DNA of 64,000 bases from positions 3,764,540 to 3,828,539 of the forward strand of contig NZ_CP026378.1 in NCBI RefSeq assembly GCF_002953215.1, written 5' to 3'. Made by a program: the position numbers and the translations under genes. The DNA comes from Mixta calida (GTDB taxonomy: Bacteria > Pseudomonadota > Gammaproteobacteria > Enterobacterales > Enterobacteriaceae). The notes beneath the pieces are model-generated. The model made no database searches, was not told the DNA's origin, and saw only the letters and a list, made by a program, of their open reading frames with translations. This document shows, piece by piece, positions 33,341 to 45,968 of the stretch (position 1 is the first letter of the stretch; each line of letters begins with the position of its first letter).

Positions 33341-33377
33341 CCGCCCGCTGAGGCAACAGCGGGCGGCCTGCTTTTTT
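33341..33377 (+). terminator. Terminator after the kinase gene
   Basis: CCGCCCGCTG (33341-33350) pairs with CAGCGGGCGG (33357-33366), and T6 follows at 33371-33376. It separates the island from fadH. Confidence 0.8.
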
Positions 33378-33465
33378 GATATATCTCACAGCCTGACGCT
33401 CCACCGCTTTCCTTTCTGTACGCGATCGCTACAGTCAACTCATCCGACCACCAACAAAAGATTAA

Positions 33466-35499
<2,034 letters not shown>

Positions 35500-35536
35500 G
35501 CGGCACGCCGATCAACCGGTCGACGGGCTGCCGCAT

Positions 35537-35624
35537 CAGCACTTCAGCACTTCAGCACTTCAGCACTTCAGCACATCAGCACATCAGCACATCAGCACAT
35601 CAGCACATCAGCACATCAGCACAT
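35537..35624. repeat. 8-bp tandem repeat between fadH and rlmG
   Basis: Four copies of CAGCACTT (35537-35568) are followed by seven copies of CAGCACAT (35569-35624), 11 units without a gap, and then the degenerate CAGCGCAG. The array fills most of the space between the two convergent stops and its last base is part of the rlmG stop codon. Units of eight bases change the frame when the copy number varies, but here only non-coding DNA follows. Confidence 0.95.
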
Positions 35625-36748
35625 CAGCGCAGCTTAACGGATCGCAGCACCACAAACTTTTTGTTGGAGGCGATCAGCGTGCAGTTGCCGAACAGCTTCT
35701 TCATTTTGCGGTAATAATCGAGATGGCGGTTGCCGACGATGCGCAGTTCGCCGCCATATTGCAGGCAGCGGCGCGCATCGCGGAACATCTGCCAGGCGAT
35801 ATGATCGGTGACCGCGCTCTGCTGATGAAACGGCGGGTTGCACAGCACGGCATGCAGACGGTCGGCCGGAAAGCCGCTCAGCGCATTGCCCACCTGAAAA
35901 TGGCTGCGCGCCATATCCTGCGGCCGGTTAATCTCTACGTTCATCCGGCTGGAGGCGACCGCCATCCAGGACTCGTCAAAGAAATGTACCTCCGCCTGCG
36001 GGTTCATCTCCAGCGCCATCAGGCCAATCACGCCGTTGCCGCAGCCGAGATCGACGATTTCGCCGTTGATGTTATCAGGCAGATGCTGCATAAAAAAGCG
36101 CGCGCCGATATCCAGTCCGCTGCGTGAAAAGACGTTAGCGTGGTTATGGATCTGATACGGCGTGTCGTCCAGCGGCCAGCTCAGGGTCTCCGGCTGAGGC
36201 TTCAGCGTCGGGGCGGCGTAAGTGCTGTAAACCAGCCGCGCTTTTTTCCACGCCAGCGAGGTTTTCGTCGGGCCGAGGATGCGTTCGAACAGTTGCAGCG
36301 TAGACGTATGGATATCCTTCGCGCGCGCGCCGGCGATTATTACCGTCTCCGGCGTCACCACATCGCGCAATTGACGCAGCTGATGCTCCAGCAGCGCCAG
36401 CGTGCGCGGTATCTTAATCAGCACGCAGGCGGGCGCGGCGGGCAGCGGCGCCAGGCTGTCGAGCAGCACCACGCGATCTTCATCCAGCTCGTTGTCGCGC
36501 AGGTTTTGCCGCGTCGCCTGCTGGCTAATCCATGAGTCGCTGATACTGTACAGCGGGCGATCCAGCGTACAGGCGAGCGCGCCGAAGCTGTCGTTGAATA
36601 CCAGCAGCGGCCCTTGCTCCGGCGCAGGCAGCGCCTGCTGCAACAGATATTCATCCGCCGCGTCCCACGCCTGCAGCGGGTTTTCTTCCTGCATGCGCGG
36701 GAAGCGGTGTAAGGTCAGGGTGCGTTGGCTCAGTTCTGGTTGGCTCAT
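35624..36748 (-). CDS. rlmG: 23S rRNA G1835 N2-methyltransferase RlmG
   Basis: A 374-residue methyltransferase that modifies G1835 of 23S rRNA. The N-terminal half is a degenerate methyltransferase fold used for RNA binding; the C-terminal half is catalytic, with the SAM motif [14 protein letters not shown] at about residue 232 and the NPPFHQ motif at about 303. The order next to fadH and ygjP is as in E. coli. An array of 8-bp repeats directly follows the stop. Confidence 0.95.
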   Translation of the reverse strand: MSQPELSQRTLTLHRFPRMQEENPLQAWDAADEYLLQQALPAPEQGPLLVFNDSFGALACTLDRPLYSISDSWISQQATRQNLRDNELDEDRVVLLDSLAPLPAAPACVLIKIPRTLALLEHQLRQLRDVVTPETVIIAGARAKDIHTSTLQLFERILGPTKTSLAWKKARLVYSTYAAPTLKPQPETLSWPLDDTPYQIHNHANVFSRSGLDIGARFFMQHLPDNINGEIVDLGCGNGVIGLMALEMNPQAEVHFFDESWMAVASSRMNVEINRPQDMARSHFQVGNALSGFPADRLHAVLCNPPFHQQSAVTDHIAWQMFRDARRCLQYGGELRIVGNRHLDYYRKMKKLFGNCTLIASNKKFVVLRSVKLR

Positions 36749-36832
36749 GGATTCCTCGGCGTGGTACTATTGCGCATCTTTTCGCCCCGAAAGCGGGGGC
36801 GCAGTATACTGCCTTTTTATTCGAGTCGCGTC

Positions 36833-37336
36833 ATGTCATCGTTAATTTATCTTCAGGGCTATCCTGACACGCTGCTGCGCCAGGTGCAGACCCTTATCGA
36901 TCAACAGCGCCTCGGCGAGGTGCTGGAAAAACGCTACCCCGATATGCACAACGTCACCAGCGATAAAGCGCTGTACGACTATACGCTGGCGCTGAAAAAC
37001 CGTTATTTACGCAACGCGGCGCCGCTGAATAAGGTGATCTACGACAGCAAAATCCGCGTGATAAAACATGCGCTCGGCCTGCATACCGCCGTGTCGCAGA
37101 TTCAGGGCGGCAAGCTGAAAGCGAGAGCGGAGATCCGCGTCGCCAGCCTGTTCCGTCAGGCGCCGGAAGCGTTTTTGCGCATGATCGTGGTGCATGAGCT
37201 GGCGCATATTAAAGAAAAGGATCATAACAAGGCGTTTTACCAGCTCTGCTGCCATATGGAGCCGGATTATCATCAGCTGGAGTTCGACACCCGGCTGTGG
37301 CTGACGCACCAGGCGCTACAAGGCAACGCCGGTTAA
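36833..37336 (+). CDS. ygjP: YgjP family zinc metallopeptidase-like protein
   Basis: A 167-residue protein of the YgjP/M48-like family. The zinc motif HELAHIKEKDHNKAFY (HExxH plus a downstream acidic residue) is near residue 120. The start MSSLIYLQGYPDTLLRQVQ agrees with the family; a longer frame overlaps the divergent rlmG 5' end. The cellular substrate is unknown. Confidence 0.88.
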   Translation: MSSLIYLQGYPDTLLRQVQTLIDQQRLGEVLEKRYPDMHNVTSDKALYDYTLALKNRYLRNAAPLNKVIYDSKIRVIKHALGLHTAVSQIQGGKLKARAEIRVASLFRQAPEAFLRMIVVHELAHIKEKDHNKAFYQLCCHMEPDYHQLEFDTRLWLTHQALQGNAG

Positions 37337-37337
37337 G

Positions 37338-39026
37338 TCAGATAAAATCTTTCGCCTTTCTTATCAGGCTGGTTTTGGTCAACGCGCCGAGGTATTTACG
37401 ATCCTGCGGATTATTCAGCACCGGCAGGCGCTCCAGCGTGACCTGCGCGAACGCCTCCCATCCCTCGCGAATGGTCTGATTGCGGAACACGCAGGGAAAC
37501 TGGCCGTCCATTACCAAAATTACCGGCGAATCGAGCGTCAGCTCGCGATCGAGGATCTTACGCGAGATATCGTGAATCGACACCGCGCCGAGAAAGTGGC
37601 CCAGATCGTTGATCACGTAAACATAGCGCTCCTTCTTCAGCGAGCTGACCGCCAGCGCGCGGCCAACCGACTCATGCGGCTGCAACGCCGCGCCGGGCAC
37701 GATAAACTGCTCGATAACGCCATTATCAAAATCGAGCTTGGCGTCGGCGCGGTTAAAATGCTGCGTCACCACCGGATAGGTACTGGCGGCCTGTAAACGC
37801 CAGGCGAGCATCGCCGCCAGCACGCTGGCGATCATCACCGGAAACAGCAGGCTGCTGTTCAGCGTCATTTCCAGCACCATCAGCATCGCCATCAGCGGCG
37901 CCTGGCTGACCGCCGCCAGCATCGCAGCCATGCCGACCACGGCAAACAGCAGCGCGTTGCCAATCGGCAGCCCCGCCTGTAGCGCCAGCGTGGCGAGGAT
38001 CACGCCCAGCAGCGCGCCCACCAGCAGCGAAGGCGTAAACAGCCCGCCGACCGCATTCGATCCCACCGACAGCGCCGTGGCCGCCATTTTCAACAGCAGC
38101 AGCAGCGCCAGCGCGGGCAGCAGATAGCGTCCCGCCATAATATTGACGATCACTTCATAGCCGTTGCCGAGAATATCGGTGGAGACGATCGCCAGCGCGC
38201 CCACCAGCACGCCGCCCAGCCCCAGGCGCAGCGGCAGGCTTTTTACTTTTGCAAAGAGTTGCCTGCTGCGGCCGATCAGCGTAAGCATCGCCCAGCCCAG
38301 CAGGCCGGCCAGCAGGCCGATCGCCACAGTCAGCAGCAGTGTGGTCGGGCTGAGTTGAAACTGTACCTCGGCAAAGGGGTAAAGCGCGTTGCGGTAGCCG
38401 AGCGACCACATGGTCATTACCGCCGTCGCCGCCGCGATAATCAGCGGAATCAACCGTTGCAGCGCAGTAATGCCGAAGGCGATTTCCGCGACGAAAATCG
38501 CCGAGGCGAGCGGCGCGTGGTAAACCGACGCCAGCCCGGCGGCGGCGGCCATGGCGACGATCTCGCTGTTGCTGAGCGTGGTGCATTTAAAGCAGAAGCG
38601 CCCCATCAGGCTGCCGCAGAGCGCGGAAAGCTGCACCATCGGCCCCTCTTTCCCCACCGACGCGCCGCTGCCGATGCTGGCGATGGATGATAGCGCGCGG
38701 AACAGCGAGGTTTTAGTCGGCACGACGTCGAGACGCGCGTTAATCACGTCGAGATAGTCAGTCTTGCTGGTTTGCTGGCGCTCCAGCGAGGTGGCATAGC
38801 GCAGAAAAAAACCTGCGATCACTCCACCTGCGCCGACCAGCAACGGCCAGAAAAACCAGGGCCAGGCGGTTATCGCCACGGTAATGTCGCGGTCACTGTG
38901 AAACAGCAGTTGGTTGATCAGCGCTATCAGGTGTCGAAAGCCCAGCGTCACCAGCGATGCCGCACAGCCGACCGGGATCGCGACCATAATGCTGGTCCAG
39001 TTCAGTACATGTTTACTGCTGCTCAC
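37338..39026 (-). CDS. ClC-type chloride channel/transporter with CBS domains
   Basis: A 562-residue ClC protein. The selectivity motifs are GSGASVGKEGPMVQ near residue 119 and GGLFTPSLLVGALLG near 326, with about ten membrane helices. Two CBS domains make up the last 130 residues (IVPGAALQPHESVGRALAV; DGQFPCVFRNQTIREGWEAF). The E. coli ClcA and ClcB proteins lack CBS domains and are shorter, so I give no gene symbol. It probably exchanges chloride and protons or works as a channel. It is convergent with ygjP with one base between them. Confidence 0.9.
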   Translation of the reverse strand: MSSSKHVLNWTSIMVAIPVGCAASLVTLGFRHLIALINQLLFHSDRDITVAITAWPWFFWPLLVGAGGVIAGFFLRYATSLERQQTSKTDYLDVINARLDVVPTKTSLFRALSSIASIGSGASVGKEGPMVQLSALCGSLMGRFCFKCTTLSNSEIVAMAAAAGLASVYHAPLASAIFVAEIAFGITALQRLIPLIIAAATAVMTMWSLGYRNALYPFAEVQFQLSPTTLLLTVAIGLLAGLLGWAMLTLIGRSRQLFAKVKSLPLRLGLGGVLVGALAIVSTDILGNGYEVIVNIMAGRYLLPALALLLLLKMAATALSVGSNAVGGLFTPSLLVGALLGVILATLALQAGLPIGNALLFAVVGMAAMLAAVSQAPLMAMLMVLEMTLNSSLLFPVMIASVLAAMLAWRLQAASTYPVVTQHFNRADAKLDFDNGVIEQFIVPGAALQPHESVGRALAVSSLKKERYVYVINDLGHFLGAVSIHDISRKILDRELTLDSPVILVMDGQFPCVFRNQTIREGWEAFAQVTLERLPVLNNPQDRKYLGALTKTSLIRKAKDFI

Positions 39027-39186
39027 ATCGCATCCTTCTGTTGCGGTTCCCTGAATTCAGGCGAAGCACCATCATATTGGAAGGCGGATCGCAGGATCAA
39101 ATCGCCTGCGCGGTGTTGTCATTGCACGAACCGCCGCACATGTTACTCTGCATCTCTTCGCTAAGGATCAGGAGCCTGACTGACTT

Positions 39187-40173
39187 ATGATTCGCTTCGC
39201 TATTGTAGGCACTAACTGGATTACCCGGCAGTTTGTCGAGGCCGCGCAGCAAACCGGCGCCATGACGCTGACGGCGGTTTACTCGCGCACGCTGGAGCAG
39301 GCGCAGGCTTTTAACAAGGATTACGGCGTCGCGCATCTGTTTCTTTCGCTGGAACAGATGGCCGCTTCCGATGAAATTGACGCCGTCTATCTCGCCAGCC
39401 CTAACGCCCTGCACTGCGAACAGGCGCTGCTGTTTTTACGCCATAAAAAGCATGTGATCTGCGAAAAGCCGCTGGCCTCCAACCTGCACGAAGCGGAACA
39501 GATGATCGCCTGCGCGCGCGAAAACGGCGTGGTGCTGTTTGAAGCCTTTAAAACTGCCAGCCTGCCCAATTTCCTGGCGCTGCGTCAGGCGCTGCCGCAA
39601 ATCGGCAGGCTGCGCAAAGCGCTGTTCAACTACTGCCAGTATTCATCCCGTTACCCGCGCTACCTCAACGGCGAACGACCCAACACCTTTGAACCGCGCT
39701 GGTCCAACGGGTCGATTATGGATATCGGCTACTACAGCCTCGCCAGCGCGCTGGCGCTCTGGGGCGATCCGCTGCGTGTTCAGGCGCAGGCGACGCTGCT
39801 GGAGAGCGGCGTTGACGGGCACGGTTCGGTGATCATGGACTACGGTGATTTCGACGTGACGCTGCTGCACTCCAAGGTCAGCGACTCCCATATCCCCAGT
39901 GAAATTCAGGGCGAAGAGGGATCGCTGGTGATTGAAAAGCTTTCTGAAAGCCAGCGCGTCGTATTTATGCCGCGCGGCGGTCAGCCGCAGGATCTGACGC
40001 AGCCGCAGCACAGCAACACGATGCGTTATGAAGCGCAGCACTTTGTTGAGCTGGTCTCACAGCGCCAGGTCGAGCATCCCGGACTGGCGCTGTCGCTCAG
40101 CACCGCGCGCTGGCTGACGGAGATCCGGCGGCAAACCGGCGTGGTTTTCCCGGCCGACCGGGAAACACCATAA
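39187..40173 (+). CDS. ygjR: Gfo/Idh/MocA oxidoreductase YgjR
   Basis: A 328-residue NAD(P)-dependent oxidoreductase. The Rossmann start is IRFAIVGTNWITRQFVEAA, and the family lysine motif is CEKPLASNLHEAEQM at about residue 97. The position before alx fits ygjR of E. coli. The substrate is not known; the family works mostly on sugars and sugar acids. Confidence 0.9.
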   Translation: MIRFAIVGTNWITRQFVEAAQQTGAMTLTAVYSRTLEQAQAFNKDYGVAHLFLSLEQMAASDEIDAVYLASPNALHCEQALLFLRHKKHVICEKPLASNLHEAEQMIACARENGVVLFEAFKTASLPNFLALRQALPQIGRLRKALFNYCQYSSRYPRYLNGERPNTFEPRWSNGSIMDIGYYSLASALALWGDPLRVQAQATLLESGVDGHGSVIMDYGDFDVTLLHSKVSDSHIPSEIQGEEGSLVIEKLSESQRVVFMPRGGQPQDLTQPQHSNTMRYEAQHFVELVSQRQVEHPGLALSLSTARWLTEIRRQTGVVFPADRETP

Positions 40174-40240
40174 AGCGTGTGTAAATATTTCTAAATATGT
40201 CTTTCCGTCGTTGCTTATTTAGGCGCGCCCTACTATCTTT

Positions 40241-40420
40241 TGCCTCAGCAAAGGGGAGTAACTTGTAAGCCGATCGATCGTCACTACGATGCGTTACGCA
40301 TCCGGTCATCGGGCAATCCGGAATGTGATTCTGGTTGTAAGTGAGACCTTGCCGGAAGGCGAGGCTTTGCTTGCAGCAAACAGAGCGGCTGGCGTCTTCC
40401 GACGTTGGCCGTTTTTTGTT
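40241..40420 (+). promoter_or_regulatory. alx leader: Mn2+/pH-responsive riboswitch (yybP-ykoY)
   Basis: The leader contains AAAGGGGAGTAAC at 40250-40262, a long series of helices (ACGATGCGTTACGCATCCG; CTTGCCGGAAGGCGAGG) and, just before alx, GGCTGGCGTC-TTCC-GACGTTGGCC with a T run at 40411-40416. This is the layout of the E. coli PRE element in front of alx, which responds to alkali and manganese. The conserved bases are recalled from E. coli. Confidence 0.88.
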
Positions 40421-40438
40421 TATTGACAGGATATGTTT

Positions 40439-41410
40439 ATGCAAACCGTTGGTACTCCATTACTTTGGGGCAGCTTTTCCGTTGTCGTACTGCTCATGCT
40501 GGCGATCGATCTCTTTTTACAGGGGCGGCGCGGCGCGCAAACCATGACGCTTAAACAGGCCGCCGCCTGGTCGCTGGTCTGGGTCTCCGTTTCGCTGCTT
40601 TTCGCCGCCGCGTTCTGGTGGTATCTCGACGGCTCCGCCGGCCGTGAAATGGCGAATACGCAAACCATGGCGTTTTTAACCGGCTACGTGCTGGAAAAGG
40701 CGCTGGCGGTAGATAACGTGTTCGTCTGGCTGATGCTGTTCGGCTATTTCGCCGTCCCGCCCGCCTACCAGCGCCGCGTGCTGATCTACGGCGTGCTGGG
40801 TGCTATCGTGTTGCGCACCATTATGATCTTCGCCGGCAGCTGGCTGGTGACGCAATTCAGCTGGATCCTCTACCTGTTTGGCGCCTTCCTGCTGCTGACC
40901 GGCATTAAGATGGCCTTCAGCAAAGAGGATGATGAAAACTCGGTAGGCGATAAGCCGGTTGTGCGCTGGCTGCGCAGCCATCTGCGCATGACCGATAATA
41001 TCGAAGGCGAAAAGTTCTTTGTGCGTCGCAACGGGCTGCTGTACGCCACGCCGCTGCTGCTGGTGCTGATTATGGTTGAGCTGAGCGACGTAATCTTCGC
41101 CGTCGACAGCATTCCGGCGATCTTCGCCGTCACCACCGATCCCTTTATCGTGCTGACTTCGAACCTGTTCGCCATTCTCGGCCTGCGCGCCATGTATTTC
41201 CTGCTGTCAGGCGTGGCGGAGCGTTTCTCGATGCTGAAATATGGCCTGGCGATTGTGCTGGTGTTTATCGGCATCAAGATGCTGATCGTGGATATCTGGC
41301 ATATCCCCGTCTCGGTTTCGCTGAGCGTAGTCGGCACCATTCTTGGCCTGACGCTGCTAATCAACGCCCTGGTTAACCGAAAAAATGATCGTAAACAGCT
41401 GACAAAATAA
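40439..41410 (+). CDS. alx: TerC family membrane protein Alx
   Basis: A 323-residue membrane protein, nine or so helices, in the TerC family; Alx takes part in manganese export and is induced at high pH. The conserved acidic membrane motifs are [12 protein letters not shown] and [18 protein letters not shown]. The start [11 protein letters not shown] is preferred: AGG stands eight bases before it, while ATG 40433 is only two bases from the AGG. The riboswitch lies directly upstream. Confidence 0.95.
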   Translation: MQTVGTPLLWGSFSVVVLLMLAIDLFLQGRRGAQTMTLKQAAAWSLVWVSVSLLFAAAFWWYLDGSAGREMANTQTMAFLTGYVLEKALAVDNVFVWLMLFGYFAVPPAYQRRVLIYGVLGAIVLRTIMIFAGSWLVTQFSWILYLFGAFLLLTGIKMAFSKEDDENSVGDKPVVRWLRSHLRMTDNIEGEKFFVRRNGLLYATPLLLVLIMVELSDVIFAVDSIPAIFAVTTDPFIVLTSNLFAILGLRAMYFLLSGVAERFSMLKYGLAIVLVFIGIKMLIVDIWHIPVSVSLSVVGTILGLTLLINALVNRKNDRKQLTK

Positions 41411-41644
41411 TATGCCGCGGGCGCGCTGCGCCCCGCTCATAATGTTGTATTAAACCGGTGTATTAAATGTAATCACTATCACAGTTCGGTTACACAGAAA
41501 TAAAAAAAGATGATCCAGCGCGGAAAGCAAGAATTTCTGCTTTTCCTGCCATCGCATTTCCTTATACTCCCCCGGCAAACACACATGCCGTTTTGTCGTC
41601 TCGCGAGGCGGCCTCGGTAACGATAACAAAGACTGGTTCTGACG

Positions 41645-42883
41645 ATGGTAAAAAGCTCCTCCACGCTGATTGCGCGCCTGTTTGGCGGCAGTCTGGTAAA
41701 ACAAATCATGATCGGCCTGGCGGCGGGCATCGCCCTTGCCTGGTTCTCTAAAGAGACGGCGCTGGCCGTCGGCCTGCTGGGTTCGCTGTTCGTCAGCGCG
41801 CTGAAGGCGGTGGCGCCGCTGCTGGTGCTGGTGCTGGTGATCGCCTCGATTGCCAACCATAAGCAGGGGCAGAAAAGCAATATTCGCCCGATCATCGCGC
41901 TCTATCTGCTGAGCACCTTTTTCGCCGCCGTGGTGGCGGTGGTGTGCAGTCATCTCTGGCCGCAAACGCTGACGCTGAAGGCGGCGCAGACTGATATCAC
42001 GCCGCCCTCCGGCATTATCGAGGTGCTGCACGGTCTGCTGATGAGCATGGTGGCGAACCCAATCGACGCGCTGATGAACGCCAACTATATCGGCATTCTG
42101 GTCTGGGCGATCGGTCTGGGCATCGCCTTCCGCCACAGTAGCGACACTACGCGTCAGCTGCTGAACGATGCCTCTGAAGCGGTAACCTGGGTGGTGCGTA
42201 TGGTGATCCGCTGCGCGCCGCTGGGCATTTTCGGTCTGGTGGCGTCGATTCTGGCGTCAACCGGCTTCTCGGCACTGTGGAACTACGCTCATCTGCTTAC
42301 GCTGCTGATCGGCTGTATGCTGCTGATGGCGCTGGTATTCAACCCGATTCTGGTCTGGTGGCAGATCCGCCGCAACCCTTATCCGCTGGTGTTTACCTGC
42401 CTGCGCGAAAGCGGCGTAACCGCCTTCTTTACCCGCAGCTCTGCCGCCAATATTCCAGTGAATATGGCGCTGGCGAAACGCCTGAATCTGGATGAAGATA
42501 CCTACTCCGTTTCGATTCCGCTGGGCGCGACCATCAGTATGGCGGGCGCCGCCATCACCATTACCGTGCTGACGTTGGCCGCCGTGCATACGCTGGGCAT
42601 CCATGTCGATGTGCCGACCGCCGTGCTGCTTAGCCTGGTCGCTTCGCTGTGCGCCTGCGGCGCGTCCGGCGTAGCGGGCGGCTCGCTGCTGCTGATCCCG
42701 GTGGCCTGCAATATGTTCGGCATTCCGAATGATGTCGCGATGCAGGTGGTGGCAGTCGGCTTTATTATCGGCGTATTGCAGGACTCGGCGGAAACCGCGC
42801 TGAACTCCTCTACCGATATCCTGTTTACCGCGGCGGTTTGTCAGGCGGAAGAGCGCCGCGAAGCGGCGAAAAATATCGGCTAA
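41645..42883 (+). CDS. sstT: Serine/threonine:Na+ symporter SstT
   Basis: A 412-residue transporter of the dicarboxylate/amino acid:cation family that takes up serine and threonine with sodium. Family parts are the reentrant loop [18 protein letters not shown] and [19 protein letters not shown] with the C-terminal [20 protein letters not shown]. Length and place after alx match E. coli sstT. A strong hairpin follows. Confidence 0.95.
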   Translation: MVKSSSTLIARLFGGSLVKQIMIGLAAGIALAWFSKETALAVGLLGSLFVSALKAVAPLLVLVLVIASIANHKQGQKSNIRPIIALYLLSTFFAAVVAVVCSHLWPQTLTLKAAQTDITPPSGIIEVLHGLLMSMVANPIDALMNANYIGILVWAIGLGIAFRHSSDTTRQLLNDASEAVTWVVRMVIRCAPLGIFGLVASILASTGFSALWNYAHLLTLLIGCMLLMALVFNPILVWWQIRRNPYPLVFTCLRESGVTAFFTRSSAANIPVNMALAKRLNLDEDTYSVSIPLGATISMAGAAITITVLTLAAVHTLGIHVDVPTAVLLSLVASLCACGASGVAGGSLLLIPVACNMFGIPNDVAMQVVAVGFIIGVLQDSAETALNSSTDILFTAAVCQAEERREAAKNIG

Positions 42884-42976
42884 CGCGAAAATAAAAGTCC
42901 CGCGACAGATCGACGCGGGATACGAGGTCAGGAAGAACGTTTCTTTGATCGGCCAATACGCCCGCTGCGGGCGCGC

Positions 42977-43002
42977 AGGCGACCTTCGGGTCGCCTTTTT
43001 TT
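42977..43002. terminator. Terminator between sstT and uxaA
   Basis: AGGCGACC-TTCG-GGTCGCCT with a T8 run follows sstT and precedes the end of the convergent uxaA gene. Confidence 0.9.
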
Positions 43003-43005
43003 GGC

Positions 43006-44496
43006 CTACAGCGTGACGCCGCTTTTGAAAATCGCCAGCTCGCGGAAATCGTTGCGTTCGTTGTTGGTCAGTTTGCCGTTCGCCACTTCGACGATGTAAT
43101 CGACAAAGCTGTCCAGCAGGCTCTCCATCGGCATACCCTGCACCAGCGGCCCGGCGTTAAAATCGATCCAGTGCGGCTTGCGTTCCGCCAGCTCGCTGTT
43201 GGTGGCGATTTTCACCGTCGGCACAAAGCCGCCGTAGGGCGTGCCGCGACCGGTAGTGAACAGCACCATATGACAGCCGGCGCCCGCCAGCGCGCTGGTC
43301 GCCACCGCATCGTTGCCCGGCGCGCTGAGCAGATTTAAGCCCGGCTGACGCAGCCGCTCACCATACTTCAGCACGTCCACCACCTGGCTCTGGCCCGCCT
43401 TTTGCGTGCAGCCCAGCGATTTTTCCTCCAGCGTGGTAATGCCGCCCGCCTTGTTGCCCGGCGACGGATTTTCATAGATCGGCTGCTGATGGGCGATAAA
43501 GTAGCGTTTGAAATCGTTGATCATCTCCACCGTTTTTTCGAAGGTAGACTCATCGCAGCAACGGCTCATCAGAATACGCTCGGCGCCGAACATCTCCGGC
43601 ACTTCAGTCAGCACCGTGGTACCTCCGTTGGCAATCATCCGGTCGGAAAAGCGGCCCAGCATCGGATTGGCGGTGATGCCGGAGAAGCCGTCCGATCCGC
43701 CGCACTCCAGGCCGAACTTCAGCTCGCTCAGGCGTCCCGGCTCGCGCCGGTCATGACGCATTTTCTCATAAAGCTGGTGCAGGCGCGTCAACCCCGCTTC
43801 GACCTCATCTTCTTGCTGTTGACAGATCATAAAGCTGACGCGATCGCTGTCATAGTCGCCCAGCGTTTCACGGAAGGTATCCACCTGATTGTTCTCGCAG
43901 CCGAGCCCAATCACCAGCACCGCGCCAGCGTTAGGGTGACGCACCATATTTTGCAGCATGGTGCGGGTATTCTCATGATCCTGCCCCAGCTGCGAACAGC
44001 CGAACGGATGACTGAAGAGATGCACGCCGTCGATATCCGTGGCGTCATTGGTTTCACGCAGAAAGCGTTGCAGGATCTGACGCGCGATGCCATTGACGCA
44101 GCCTACGGTCGGCAGAATCCACAGCTCATTGCGGATGCCCACTTCGCCGTTGGCCCGACGATAGATCTGTACGTCACGATCGGCGGCCTGCGGCGGCAAT
44201 GTCAGAAAATCGGGCTGGTACTGATACTCATCCAGATCGCTGAGGTTGGTGCGCGCATTCTGGGCATGGACATGCTCGCCGACATCAATCGTCTGCGTGG
44301 CGTGACCGATCGGCAGTCCGTACTTGATGATATGTTCATTGACCGCAATGGGCCGCAGCGCGAACTTGTGCCCGCGACCAATCGGCTGACGCAACGTGAC
44401 CATCACGCCATCAAGCGTCAATATGCTGCCCTCATCCAGATCGCTGAGCGCGACGGCGACGTTGTCGCGCGGCGCGATTTTAATTGCCTGTTGCAT
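43006..44496 (-). CDS. uxaA: Altronate dehydratase UxaA
   Basis: A 496-residue enzyme that dehydrates D-altronate to 2-keto-3-deoxygluconate, the third step of galacturonate use. The N-terminal SAF domain (IKIAPRDNVAVALSDLDEGS) is followed by the catalytic UxaA domain, with VGCVNGIARQIL, HPFGCSQLGQDHENT and GLGCENNQVD, and LECGGSDGFSGITANP. The length equals the E. coli protein. It is the last gene of the leftward uxaCBA unit, 12 bases after uxaB. Confidence 0.96.
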   Translation of the reverse strand: MQQAIKIAPRDNVAVALSDLDEGSILTLDGVMVTLRQPIGRGHKFALRPIAVNEHIIKYGLPIGHATQTIDVGEHVHAQNARTNLSDLDEYQYQPDFLTLPPQAADRDVQIYRRANGEVGIRNELWILPTVGCVNGIARQILQRFLRETNDATDIDGVHLFSHPFGCSQLGQDHENTRTMLQNMVRHPNAGAVLVIGLGCENNQVDTFRETLGDYDSDRVSFMICQQQEDEVEAGLTRLHQLYEKMRHDRREPGRLSELKFGLECGGSDGFSGITANPMLGRFSDRMIANGGTTVLTEVPEMFGAERILMSRCCDESTFEKTVEMINDFKRYFIAHQQPIYENPSPGNKAGGITTLEEKSLGCTQKAGQSQVVDVLKYGERLRQPGLNLLSAPGNDAVATSALAGAGCHMVLFTTGRGTPYGGFVPTVKIATNSELAERKPHWIDFNAGPLVQGMPMESLLDSFVDYIVEVANGKLTNNERNDFRELAIFKSGVTL

Positions 44497-44508
44497 AGCC
44501 GCTGTTCC

Positions 44509-45954
44509 TCATTTTGGTATAGCCGCCCGCATTCCCTGAGCGGTGATGGTTTGCAGGTGTGCGGCAACGGCGTCAACCAGTCCTGGCAGCTGACTCAGAT
44601 CCTGTTGCCAGTGTTGTGCATCGCTCAGCACGGCGGCGACCAGCTGTCGCAGCGAGATGGCGCCCTGCGCCTGCTGCGGCCAGAGCGTAGCGAAGCGATC
44701 CAGCCACTGCGCGTCATCCTGTAGCGCCCAGGCCTCGCCGTCGCGCTCGCCGCGATAGTATGCCAGCAGCGCCGCCAGCGCGAAGGTGATGCGTGTCGGC
44801 CACTGCCCGGTTTGCTGATGCCCGGCCAGCAGCTGCGGCAGCAGGCGCGTGCGGAACTTGGTCATGCTGTTCAGCGCGATGGCAGAGAGCTGATGACGAA
44901 TAAACGGATTGCGGAAGCGCCCCAGCACCGCATCGGCGAAGCGGTGCAGATCTTCCGCCGGCAGATCGAGCGTCGGGATCACCTCCTGACGCAGCAGAGC
45001 GTCGACGAAGCTGGCGATCTCTGCGTCATTCATCGCTTCCCCGACGGTCTCCAGGCCGGAAAGCCAGGCGACCGGCACCATCGCGGTGTGCGCGCCGTTG
45101 AGAATGGCGACCTTCTGCTCTTTCCACGGCTTAATGTCATCCACCAGGCGGATATTAAGCGGCAGCGCGTTCAGCCGCAGCTCGTCGGCGACCTGCTGCG
45201 GCCCCTGAATCACAAACTGGTAAAAGACCTCGCCCGCCACCAGCAGCGGATCGCGGTAGCCAAGCTGAGCGAAGATCTCCTCAGCGTCCTCTTTCGGATA
45301 GCCGGGTACAATGCGATCCACCAGCGTGTTGCAGAAGATGTTGTGTTGCACGATCCAGTCGCTAAAGGCTGACGGCAGCTGCCAGAGCTGCGCATAGCGC
45401 AGCACCATCTCGCGCAGCGTATCGCCGTTGTCATCGATCAGCTCGCAGGGCAGCAGGATCCAGCCTTTATCCGCCGCGCCGGAAAAGTGCTGCCAGCGCG
45501 CCCACAGCAGCTGGGTCAGCTTGCCGGGGAAAGATCGCGTCGGGCGATCGTCCGGCCGATCCTCGGCGTTGAAAGCGATGCCCGCCTCGGTGGTGTTGGA
45601 GAACATAAAGCGGATCTGCGGATCGCGCGCCAGCGCGATAAACGGCTCAAATTGCTCCCAGGGCTGGATCTCTTCGTTAACCGACCGAATCAGCCGTGGC
45701 TCGCTAACCACCTCGCCCTGTGCGTTCAGGCCACGGATTAGCGCGGTGTAAAGCCCGTCCTGATGATTGAGCGAATAGTCCACGCGCCGATTAAGCGGTC
45801 GAATCACCGTGACGCCCGCATCCAGGCCGCCGTGGACATTGAGCAGATCGATCTGCCAGTCGATAAAGGCGCGCAGAAAGTTGCCCTCGCCGAACTGAAT
45901 AATGCGGGTGGGGTATTGCGGTCCCGGAAAAGCGGCGCGGTTAAGGGTTTGCAT
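44509..45954 (-). CDS. uxaB: Tagaturonate reductase UxaB
   Basis: A 481-residue NADH-dependent mannitol dehydrogenase-family enzyme that reduces D-tagaturonate to D-altronate. The nucleotide-binding part includes [20 protein letters not shown]; the catalytic part has [20 protein letters not shown], with the family Lys and Asn-His. It lies between uxaC (14 bases upstream) and uxaA in the galacturonate operon. Confidence 0.96.
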   Translation of the reverse strand: MQTLNRAAFPGPQYPTRIIQFGEGNFLRAFIDWQIDLLNVHGGLDAGVTVIRPLNRRVDYSLNHQDGLYTALIRGLNAQGEVVSEPRLIRSVNEEIQPWEQFEPFIALARDPQIRFMFSNTTEAGIAFNAEDRPDDRPTRSFPGKLTQLLWARWQHFSGAADKGWILLPCELIDDNGDTLREMVLRYAQLWQLPSAFSDWIVQHNIFCNTLVDRIVPGYPKEDAEEIFAQLGYRDPLLVAGEVFYQFVIQGPQQVADELRLNALPLNIRLVDDIKPWKEQKVAILNGAHTAMVPVAWLSGLETVGEAMNDAEIASFVDALLRQEVIPTLDLPAEDLHRFADAVLGRFRNPFIRHQLSAIALNSMTKFRTRLLPQLLAGHQQTGQWPTRITFALAALLAYYRGERDGEAWALQDDAQWLDRFATLWPQQAQGAISLRQLVAAVLSDAQHWQQDLSQLPGLVDAVAAHLQTITAQGMRAAIPK

Positions 45955-45968
45955 GCATTTTCCTCGGA

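Noticed and set aside
43402..44724. 440-residue plus-strand frame across uxaA and uxaB
   Set aside because: It is antisense to two clear enzymes and crosses their junction.
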